A stretch of 64,000 nucleotides of DNA from an uncultured Collinsella sp. (GTDB lineage: Bacteria > Actinomycetota > Coriobacteriia > Coriobacteriales > Coriobacteriaceae). This document shows, piece by piece, positions 34,168 through 41,270 of the stretch; position 1 is the first letter of the stretch; each line of letters begins with the position of its first letter. Where the stretch lies: contig UPXY01000001.1 of NCBI GenBank assembly GCA_900538305.1, positions 192,931 through 256,930 on the forward strand. Direction: 5' to 3'. The notes beneath the pieces were generated by a model that saw only the letters and a list, made by a program, of their open reading frames with translations, was not told the origin of the DNA and made no database searches. Position numbers and translations under genes: made by a program.

Positions 34168-36639
34168 ATGAAAGTATCTTATAACTGGCTGAAGACGCTG
34201 GTAGATGTGCCGGAATCGCCAGAGGAGCTTGCGGCGGAGTTCATCCGCACCGGCACGGAGGTCGAGTCGATCGATACGGTGGGCGAGGCGTTCGACCATG
34301 TGGTCACGGCGCAGGTGGTTTCGAAGGAGCCGCACCCGGATTCCGACCACATGTGGGTGTGCCGGGTGGACGTAGGCCGCTTCAACCTGGGCGAGGACGG
34401 CGAGCCCGAGCCGCTCCAGATTGTCTGCGGCGCGCAGAACTTCGAGCAGGGCGATCATATCGTTACAGCACTCGTGGGCGCGGAGCTGCCCGGCGGCATC
34501 AAGATCAAGAAGAGCAAGCTGCGTGGTGTGGTGAGCTGCGGCATGAATTGCTCTGCCCGCGAGCTGGGGCTTTCGGGTGACCATTCCGGCATCATGATTC
34601 TGCCGAAAGACGCGCCCGTGGGCGTGCCGTTCGCTGAGTACCACGGCTCATCCGACACCGTGCTCGACTGCGAGATCACGCCGAACCGCCCGGACTGCCT
34701 TTCCATGGTGGGTATCGCACGCGAGGTGGGCGCGATCTTCGACCGCGACACGCACATCGAGCTGCCTGCCATCAAACACGAGGATACTTCGATGCATGTG
34801 GACGACCTCGTTGACGTGCGCATCGACGACCCCGAGCTCTGCAGCCGCTATACCGCACGCGTGGTGCGCGGGGTGAAGATCGGCCCTTCGCCCGAGTGGC
34901 TCGCCGAGCGCGTCACGGCGGCGGGCATGCGCCCCATCAACAACGTCGTGGACGTCACGAACTACGTCATGATGCTCACTGGCCAGCCACTCCATGCCTT
35001 CGACCTCGGCAAGCTCACCGAGCGCGATGGCCGTCGGCATGTGGTGGTGCGCGCCGCGCACGATGGCGAGAAGATCGTGACCCTCGACGAGCAGGAGCGC
35101 GAGCTCACGCACGACATGTGCGTCATCACCGATGACGGCGCGCGTCCGGTGTGCCTCGCCGGTGTGATGGGCAGCTTCGATTCCGAGATCGATGAGACCA
35201 CGCACGACGTGCTGCTCGAGGCGGCTTGCTTCGACTCGAGTCACATCTCGCGCACGAGCCGCGACCTCGCGTTCATCTCCGAGGCGTCCATCCGCTACGA
35301 GCGCCAGGTCGACCGCACGCGCTGCGACCAGGTCTCGGCCATCGCGGCGGCGCTCTTCGAGGAGTGCTGCGGCGCGACCGTGGTTTCCGGCGCAATCGAC
35401 GTGTACCCGGTGCCCGTTGAGCGCGAAGAGCTTACGCTTCGCCAGAGCCGTGTGGAGCTTATCTGCGGCGCGGCGATCGAGCCGGAGTTCGTGGAGCGCT
35501 CGCTTGTGCGTCTGGGCTGCACCGTTGAGCGCGCAGCGTCCGACGGCGAGCCCGTCTTCCGTGTGGTACCGCCCACGTTCCGCCCCGATCTCGAGCGCGA
35601 GATTGACCTCATCGAGGAAGTGCTGCGCCTGTGGGGCATGGGCCGCGTCGAGGCGACGATTCCCGCTGCGAAGAACCACATCGGTGGGCTTACGCACGAC
35701 CAGCGACTCCTTCGCCGCATCGGCACCATCATGCGTTCCTGTGGCCTGAACGAGACCACGACGTATTCCTTCGCCGCCCCCGGCGACCTCGAGAAGACGC
35801 AGATGAGCGCCGAAGGCCGCGGCCTGCCCGTGGTGCTCATGAACCCGCTCGTCGCCGAGCAAACCGAGATGCGCCGTTCGCTTCTGCCCGGGCTGCTGCA
35901 GTCTGTGGCCTATAACAACGCGCATGGCACGGCGAACGTTCATCTGTACGAGATGGGCACGCTCTTCTGCGGCCGCGAGAACGCGAGCTTGCCCAAGGAG
36001 CGTCGCTCGATCGCCGGCGTGCTTTCGGGTGCCTGGGGTGATATGACCTGGAACCAGAAGTACCGGCCGCTACGCTTCTTCGACGGCAAGGGCATCGTGG
36101 AGGAGCTGCTGGCACAGCTGCGCGTCGAGAAGGCGCGTTTCCGTTCCGCTGAGGGCGAGGGCTACGCGTTTTTGCAGCCCGGCCGCGGGGCCGAGGTGCT
36201 CGCCGGCGGCGTGGAGCTTGGTTGGGTGGGCGAGATCCATCCTGCCGTGCGCGACGCCTACGATATCGGCCTGCCGGTGGTGGCGTTCGAGCTCTCCCTC
36301 GACGCGCTTATGAAGTGCGCGCGCGATCAGCAGGCGTACCAGGACTTTTCGATGTTCCCGTCGGTCGACGTCGACCTGGCTATCGTGGTCGACGAGGGCG
36401 TGACCTGCGAAGACCTCGAGCGTCGCCTGCGCTCCGCCGGCGGCAAGCTCCTTCGCGACGTGCGCCTCTTCGACGTGTACCGCGACGAGGCACGCGTGGG
36501 TGCGGGCAAGAAATCCATGGCGTTCGCGCTGACCTATCGCGCCGACGACCATACGCTCACCTCGGACGAGGTTGAGCGCGTGCACGGCAAGCTCGTCGCC
36601 AAGGTCACGAAGGCCGTGGGTGGCGAGGTGCGCGGCTAG
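34168..36639 (+). CDS. pheT: Phenylalanyl-tRNA synthetase beta subunit
   Basis: Large subunit that binds tRNA and edits mischarged Tyr-tRNA. The 823 aa show the N-terminal EMAP/OB tRNA-binding domain (about 40-160, VVTAQVVSKEPHPDSDHMW), the B3/B4 editing module, B5, the core class II-like fold and the C-terminal ferredoxin-like anticodon-binding domain (QDFSMFPSVDVDLAIVVD onward). Full length. GAAGGATGAAGAG precedes the ATG. It probably shares the T-box transcript with pheS, though the 178-bp gap with motif copy C leaves room for a second control point. Confidence 0.96.
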   Translation: MKVSYNWLKTLVDVPESPEELAAEFIRTGTEVESIDTVGEAFDHVVTAQVVSKEPHPDSDHMWVCRVDVGRFNLGEDGEPEPLQIVCGAQNFEQGDHIVTALVGAELPGGIKIKKSKLRGVVSCGMNCSARELGLSGDHSGIMILPKDAPVGVPFAEYHGSSDTVLDCEITPNRPDCLSMVGIAREVGAIFDRDTHIELPAIKHEDTSMHVDDLVDVRIDDPELCSRYTARVVRGVKIGPSPEWLAERVTAAGMRPINNVVDVTNYVMMLTGQPLHAFDLGKLTERDGRRHVVVRAAHDGEKIVTLDEQERELTHDMCVITDDGARPVCLAGVMGSFDSEIDETTHDVLLEAACFDSSHISRTSRDLAFISEASIRYERQVDRTRCDQVSAIAAALFEECCGATVVSGAIDVYPVPVEREELTLRQSRVELICGAAIEPEFVERSLVRLGCTVERAASDGEPVFRVVPPTFRPDLEREIDLIEEVLRLWGMGRVEATIPAAKNHIGGLTHDQRLLRRIGTIMRSCGLNETTTYSFAAPGDLEKTQMSAEGRGLPVVLMNPLVAEQTEMRRSLLPGLLQSVAYNNAHGTANVHLYEMGTLFCGRENASLPKERRSIAGVLSGAWGDMTWNQKYRPLRFFDGKGIVEELLAQLRVEKARFRSAEGEGYAFLQPGRGAEVLAGGVELGWVGEIHPAVRDAYDIGLPVVAFELSLDALMKCARDQQAYQDFSMFPSVDVDLAIVVDEGVTCEDLERRLRSAGGKLLRDVRLFDVYRDEARVGAGKKSMAFALTYRADDHTLTSDEVERVHGKLVAKVTKAVGGEVRG

Positions 36640-36648
36640 ATATTCACT

Positions 36649-36702
36649 GAGTGAGAATCTGCGTCAAGGACGTAGATCCTCGCAGGACGCAGATTCTCAC
36701 TC
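36649..36702. repeat. 17-bp perfect inverted repeat carrying the TGAGAATC motif
   Basis: GAGTGAGAATCTGCGTC (36649-36665) and GACGCAGATTCTCACTC (36686-36702) are exact reverse complements, 20 nt apart, filling the gap after pheT. TGAGAATC also recurs near 16885, 58710, 58822 and throughout the 25533 array. Confidence 0.8.
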
Positions 36703-36716
36703 TGAAAGGATTGTTC

Positions 36717-37628
36717 GTGCCCAGCTGGAACATTCATATCGCGCATGCCGAGCGGCTGTTCTCGCGCGGGGGCGCCATGGCGCGCACGGTTGCCGACCGC
36801 AACGCGTTCCTGTTCGGTAGCCTTGTGCCCGATATCCCTGTGGGCTATATGACGCCGGGCATAGAAAGCCCCATCGCATACCGCATCACGCATTTCGCCA
36901 AGCCGGCGTTCATCCCCAAGCCGCGCGAGCGCGAGTTTTGGGATGCCTACGTCGTGCGTGCCGCGCAGGATGCGGCGTACGCCGGCAGCGATGTGCTGCA
37001 AGCGGATTCGAAGGATGCGGGTACTGCGAGGCCCACCGTCGCGAGCCGTCTCGGTGCGCCGCTCATCGCCGCCTCGTCCCTAAAGCTCGAGGCCGACCGC
37101 GTGAGCCGTGTCCACTATCCGCAACGCTACGAGGGCGTCGGCGTTCCGCCGCAAGAAGGCAGCAAGCTCGATGAGGCGGTGTCACCTGCGGACATCGCGC
37201 GCTCGCTATTCGATTTCGAGCTCGGTGTTTGGGTGCATCTGCTGGCAGATTGCATATGGAATACGCGCGTTAACGAGTTCCTCGACCGCGAGGGCATTGC
37301 GCCTAGCGAGGAATTCCGCGTTAAGAAGCAGGGGGACTTCGACGCGTTCGGGAAGACGCTCTCCATCGATCTCGTGCCGCGTGCTACGCCACGTCTCATT
37401 GCAACCGCGGCGGCGTTTCCGCAGTATTCAATTGACGAGCGTGCCGTTCTCATGACGGTGGGGGTTGCTCACGAGACCGTGCGCGGGAATACATTTCCCT
37501 CTGGTCCGGTGCGTTATCGGCTGCTCACCAGCGAATTCTTCGACTCGGTGTTCGAAGAAGTCGCAGAGCGCGCCGACGCGCTTTTGGAAGGGCGGCTGCA
37601 GGACGCATGTCTTGTTGAGACGTCCTGA
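36717..37628 (+). CDS. Zinc-dependent phospholipase C-like family protein
   Basis: Predicted metal-dependent hydrolase of the zinc phospholipase C fold. The 303 aa begin PSWNIHIAHAERL, with the N-terminal Trp and His residues typical of the zinc site. ADRNAFLFGSLVPDIPVGY follows, then further His/Asp in ITHFAK and WVHLLADCIWN. There is no signal peptide, so unlike secreted toxins it is probably cytosolic; such forms are common hypothetical proteins in Actinobacteria. The GTG start is selected because GAAAGGA precedes it; an upstream in-frame ATG lies inside the inverted repeat. The substrate is unknown. Confidence 0.6.
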   Translation: MPSWNIHIAHAERLFSRGGAMARTVADRNAFLFGSLVPDIPVGYMTPGIESPIAYRITHFAKPAFIPKPREREFWDAYVVRAAQDAAYAGSDVLQADSKDAGTARPTVASRLGAPLIAASSLKLEADRVSRVHYPQRYEGVGVPPQEGSKLDEAVSPADIARSLFDFELGVWVHLLADCIWNTRVNEFLDREGIAPSEEFRVKKQGDFDAFGKTLSIDLVPRATPRLIATAAAFPQYSIDERAVLMTVGVAHETVRGNTFPSGPVRYRLLTSEFFDSVFEEVAERADALLEGRLQDACLVETS

Positions 37629-37648
37629 GCCGCCTGTGACGCATTCAT

Positions 37649-37775
37649 TTCGGATATCAACGGTTGTTTCGGGAAGGGCCGAGTAGCCAGGAAATGGGCA
37701 ACACGTTTACCTGCGAGTTCAATGAAGAGAAACGCCTGTCTACTCGGAGCTTGTGAAAAAAACCGTTGATAACCG
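37649..37775 (+). mobile_element. About 130-bp palindromic element, copy 1
   Basis: GGATATCAACGGTT at the left end and AACCGTTGATAACC at the right end form terminal inverted repeats. Inside, CCGAGTAG and CTACTCGG pair. Copy 2 (39003-39143) has the same order, orientation and most of the loop sequence (GAGTAGCCA, ATGGGCAAC, TACCTGCG, ATGAAGAGAAA). Too short to encode a protein; MITE-like or a structured RNA. Confidence 0.8.
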
Positions 37776-37855
37776 TCGCGAGTTGTATTTTGCGCCCGAA
37801 AAGTCGATGCAATCCTTGCTCGTCTTCGGGGTTTGTGCGCCTCGTGCGTAGCCGC

Positions 37856-38911
37856 TCACGAACCAAGCGTCTCCCAATCGATGAAAAGCTCTTCACAGAG
37901 TGCCCGCTCCTTCTGCATAAGCGCTTCGGTTTTAGGCCGAGGCCGAAGCCCTGCACAACGGGCGATGTGATCGATGGCAGCATGCCGGCGTTCCTCGTCG
38001 ATAAGCTGTTCATAGGTGAGAAAGATGACGTCGATACCCATGCTCTGGAGGGCAAGGGTGCGATTGGCGTCAAGGCCGCCTTGTTCAGCTGAATCATGGA
38101 CGAGGTGTCCATGGCATTCGACGTCAAGTGTTCGTCCGCCCTTGCGGCCGGGAAAGAAGAGGTCGCAGTAGCAATGTTGCCTTCCCGCGAGCCGGCGCGC
38201 TTCACGGCCGAAGCGAACCAGATGGTTGTTCTCGAAAGGCGTAAGCCCTGCGCCGCCGAGCCGTCGGGATGCTCCCAGCAGCATGGAAGCTTGCACTTCG
38301 AGTGGCGAGGCGGTCTGTCCGGTTACCATTTGCGCTGCCTGGCGGAATTGCTTACTGCCGCGTAGACCGTTGATGCGCTCGGTATAGCGCTGAAGCTCAT
38401 GCACAGTGATGAGTGGAGGGCGCTTCCAGAGGGAGGTGCCGTTGCCGTGCGCATCTCGAACTTGTTGCCACAGGTCGCGTGAGAGCCTGGTGTTTCTGAT
38501 CGTGTCGAGGTGGGTTTGAATCTCGGGTGCTGGGCGGTAAACGGAAAATGAGCCGCAGAGTTCGTACATCGCCATTGCAAGATGCGTAACCGAAACATGC
38601 GGCGCCATGGTGAGCAGGGTAAAGAGCGGCGAGCTGAGTGTGATTTCCAGCTCGTTTTCGATGAATGAGTCGAGGGGAAGCTCTTGCGACCAGAGGTGCA
38701 TTTTGACGGAACTTGAGTATCGGAGATGCTCGCGCTGTGTAACAAGGACGTGGATGGGTGCGCCCAGACCGCCGAGGGTATCGGTGTTGCGAGCTATCGC
38801 GAGTTTCCCAATTCGTGTTGAGATGTCGGGGAGCGGCGGATAGAGCGCGAGAACCTGCGGCGGGGTTCTGAGCAGCCGGAAAGCCGAAACTCCGCAGATG
38901 AACTCATGCAT
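37856..38911 (-). CDS. Hypothetical protein with Vsr/DUF559-like endonuclease-fold C-terminus
   Basis: The 351 aa are not from a family I can name with certainty. The C-terminal 120 residues read RFGREARRLAGRQHCYCDLFFPGRKGGRTLDVECHGH, then NRTLALQSMGIDVIFLTYEQL. This is the Asp / Glu-x-His and trailing beta-strand pattern of PD-(D/E)XK very-short-patch-like nucleases. The N-terminal part resembles AbiEi-style regulators in general layout only. GGAGGGGAGG precedes the ATG, and an extended -10 (TGGTATCAT on the minus strand, 38952-38944) is a possible promoter. The gene is bracketed by two direct copies of a palindromic element of about 130 bp, suggesting that gene and elements moved or were duplicated together. 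Confidence 0.6.
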   Translation of the reverse strand: MHEFICGVSAFRLLRTPPQVLALYPPLPDISTRIGKLAIARNTDTLGGLGAPIHVLVTQREHLRYSSSVKMHLWSQELPLDSFIENELEITLSSPLFTLLTMAPHVSVTHLAMAMYELCGSFSVYRPAPEIQTHLDTIRNTRLSRDLWQQVRDAHGNGTSLWKRPPLITVHELQRYTERINGLRGSKQFRQAAQMVTGQTASPLEVQASMLLGASRRLGGAGLTPFENNHLVRFGREARRLAGRQHCYCDLFFPGRKGGRTLDVECHGHLVHDSAEQGGLDANRTLALQSMGIDVIFLTYEQLIDEERRHAAIDHIARCAGLRPRPKTEALMQKERALCEELFIDWETLGS

Positions 38912-39002
38912 GCGTGCCTCCCCTCCACGTGTGATGTGCTGTTATGATACCAGCCTGCGACGTTCGCCGGAGTAATTATGTGGGGGGACAGCACTGTTGA
39001 GA

Positions 39003-39143
39003 AAAACTTCCGGATATCAACGGTTGTTTTGTAAAAGTCCGAGTAGCCAAGATATGGGCAACTCATCTACCTGCGTGTTTTATGAAGAGAAAGCCTCATC
39101 TACTCGGCGCTTGCGGAAATAACCGTTGATATCCGGAAGTTTT
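39003..39143 (+). mobile_element. About 140-bp palindromic element, copy 2
   Basis: ACTTCCGGATATCAACGGTT starting at 39006 and its exact reverse complement ending at 39140 extend to about 23-bp perfect terminal inverted repeats. Inner arms CCGAGTAG and CTACTCGG also pair. Same orientation as copy 1. It lies upstream of the endonuclease-like gene and 3' of pyk, and occupies most of the 334-base gap 38912-39245. Confidence 0.85.
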
Positions 39144-39160
39144 GCCGTAGGAGCGCTTGA

Positions 39161-39194
39161 AGAAAAGAAAACCGCCCTCGCGTGGGAGGGCGGT
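39161..39194 (-). terminator. Terminator of pyk
   Basis: On the minus strand ACCGCCCTCCC-loop-GAGGGCGGT is followed by TTTCTTTTC. It lies 52 nt after the pyk stop. Confidence 0.88.
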
Positions 39195-39245
39195 TCGATG
39201 CAAACATGCTGCAGAGCGCTTCTATTTGGCTAACAACGCGCCAGC

Positions 39246-40715
39246 TTAGCGCACCTGAGCGACGTAGACCACGTTCGTGGAGCTGCGCTTGCCGTCTCCG
39301 AGCGTGGACTCGACGGCGGTCTTGGGGTCGCCCACGGTCACGACGGCGACATCGCCCGGCTCCACATAACCGCGCTCCTTGGCAGATTCGATTGCCGTGG
39401 CGACGGTATCGTCGACGCTGTCGCGGGTGATGGCGGCGAGGTGCGGCTCGATGCCCCAGTACATGAGCATCTTCTGCACGGCCCACTGGTGGCGGGAGAA
39501 CGCCACGACCGGCACCGCAGGACGGAAATGCGAGATGAGGCGCGCCGTGCGGCCGGTGGTGGTGGGGCAGATGATGCACTTCGCGCCCACGGTGGTGGCC
39601 ATGTTCACGGCCGAAAGGCCCACGACGTTGTTGATGACGCGCGTGCTCTGGCTGCCCTCGGGCACCTTGAGCTCGGCGTGCAGGCCCAGGTACTGCTCGG
39701 TCTCGTGCGCGATGCTCGCCTGCATGCGCACGGCCTCGACCGGGTACTTGCCGGCCGCGGACTCGCCGGAGAGCATCACGGCGTCGGTGCCGTCATAGAT
39801 GGCGTTGGCGACGTCGGCGACCTCGGCGCGCGTGGGGCGCGGATTGCGGATCATGGAGTCGAGCATCTGCGTGGCGGTGATGACCGGCTTGTACGCGGCG
39901 TTGCACTTCTTGATCATCTTCTTCTGCAGGTGCGGCACGAGCTCGGGCGCGATCTCGATGCCAAGGTCGCCGCGGGCGACCATGATGCCGTCGGACGCCT
40001 TGAGGATCTCGTCGAAGTTCTGGACGCCCAGCGCGCACTCGATCTTGGGGAAGATGCCCACATGCTCGCCGCCGTTCTCACGGCAGAGCTCGCGGATCTC
40101 GCGCACGGCGGCACCGTTGCGAATGAAGGAAGCGGCGATGTAGTCGATGCCCTCCTTCAGGCCGAAGAGGATGTCCTGACGGTCGCGCTCGGTGATGGCG
40201 GGCAGGCCGATCTCGACGTTGGGCAGGTTCACGCCCTTGCGCTCGCCGATCTCGCCGTCGTTCTTGACGATGCAGTGCATGTCCTGGCCGTCGACGCTCT
40301 CCACGACGAGCTCGACGATGCCGTCGTCGATGAGGATGCGCGAGCCGGCCTCGACCTCGCTGGGGAGGTTGAGATAATCGAGGGAGATGTGGCCGGCGTT
40401 GCCCAGGAAGTCGTCGGACGTGGGGCGCGCGGTGACGATGATCTTGTCGCCGGTCTTGACGGAGACCTTCTTGTGGTCCTCGAGCAGGCCGGTGCGGACC
40501 TCGGGACCCTTGGTGTCGAGCAGGATGCCGATCGTCATGTCGAGCTCGGCGGCGATGCGGCGGACGCGCTCGATGCGCTCGTGGTGCTCGGCGTAGTCGC
40601 CGTGGGAGAAGTTGAAGCGAGCGATATTCATACCCGCCTTCATCATCTCTCGCAGGGTCTCGTCGTTGTCGCAGGCAGGTCCCATCGTGCAGACTATTTT
40701 CGTGCGTTTATACAT
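39246..40715 (-). CDS. pyk: Pyruvate kinase
   Basis: Last step of glycolysis, phosphoenolpyruvate plus ADP to pyruvate plus ATP. The 489 aa show RTKIVCTMGPACDNDETL and MNIARFNFSHGDYAEH at the N-terminus. The active-site Lys/Glu region is around FPKIECALGVQNFDEIL, with the metal-binding ARGDLGIEIAPE and the TATQMLDSMIRNPRPTRAE signature. The allosteric C-domain ends with GDVAVVTVGDPKTAVES. GGGAGGA precedes the ATG. It has its own promoter and a strong terminator, so it is monocistronic. Confidence 0.97.
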   Translation of the reverse strand: MYKRTKIVCTMGPACDNDETLREMMKAGMNIARFNFSHGDYAEHHERIERVRRIAAELDMTIGILLDTKGPEVRTGLLEDHKKVSVKTGDKIIVTARPTSDDFLGNAGHISLDYLNLPSEVEAGSRILIDDGIVELVVESVDGQDMHCIVKNDGEIGERKGVNLPNVEIGLPAITERDRQDILFGLKEGIDYIAASFIRNGAAVREIRELCRENGGEHVGIFPKIECALGVQNFDEILKASDGIMVARGDLGIEIAPELVPHLQKKMIKKCNAAYKPVITATQMLDSMIRNPRPTRAEVADVANAIYDGTDAVMLSGESAAGKYPVEAVRMQASIAHETEQYLGLHAELKVPEGSQSTRVINNVVGLSAVNMATTVGAKCIICPTTTGRTARLISHFRPAVPVVAFSRHQWAVQKMLMYWGIEPHLAAITRDSVDDTVATAIESAKERGYVEPGDVAVVTVGDPKTAVESTLGDGKRSSTNVVYVAQVR

Positions 40716-40765
40716 GCAGTCCTCCCGGTGTTTTCTCCACTTGTTCCACCTGTGTTCAGGCGAGC

Positions 40766-40793
40766 ATTATAGGAGAATTCAGCGGCAAAGTAA
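40766..40793 (-). promoter_or_regulatory. Promoter of pyk
   Basis: -10 TATAAT (minus strand, 40771-40766), 16-nt spacer, -35 TTACTT (40793-40788). Confidence 0.6.
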
Positions 40794-41270
40794 CCGTTTA
40801 TCGGAAAAAAGAAGCCGATTACCGATTTCTTTACGAAGATTTTGCGCAGGTACGAGCTGCAGAGAATGGGAAATGTGGAGAGTGCGGTGCTTGAAGTGCG
40901 TTGGGCACGATGCGTCGAGCAAGAGAAGGGGTTTCGTTTTGAAACACCGCGAGATTGGTGGGCTTCAAGATATGCGAGAGCAGCGAGGTTACCTTATGTA
41001 AAACGAAACTGTGTTACGGGCGCTAAATGTCCGGCAAGATGGGTGTGGTTGATGTAGCTCGCCACATGATGAATAACCTGGGGTAATTCGGCATGTATTG
41101 GTCGATAGAACATCCAATATTGGCCGAATTCCTGCGCGGATAAGTGCAAATTTCAGCTAGTATGTAAGTTTACGTGGCAAGCCCTTGCCTTCCTGGAATT
41201 ATGATCGGGAGCCATGGTCGTATCGGGGTGCTTCGACACCCGTCGTTCCTATGTATCGGGAGGGATACAT
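40794..41270. other. Non-coding gap between pyk and the P-type ATPase gene
   Basis: No convincing gene; a 71-codon plus-strand frame at 40842 has no ribosome site. It holds a weak CCCCTGGGG-family copy (AACCTGGGGTAATT, 41074-41087). It also has a nested inverted repeat ATTCGGC...ATTGG / CCAAT...GCCGAAT (41086-41129). I looked for a metal riboswitch ahead of the ATPase and do not recognise one. Confidence 0.6.

Noticed and set aside
37649..39143. Classical insertion sequence
   Set aside because: No transposase frame lies between the elements, and the terminal repeats belong to each short element rather than to the whole segment.
40842..41057. 71-aa gene in the pyk / P-type ATPase gap
   Set aside because: No ribosome site, no homology pattern, and Trp/Arg-rich composition typical of chance frames.
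40794..41270. Manganese or magnesium riboswitch ahead of the P-type ATPase
   Set aside because: No recognisable yybP-ykoY or M-box core. Only generic inverted repeats are visible.
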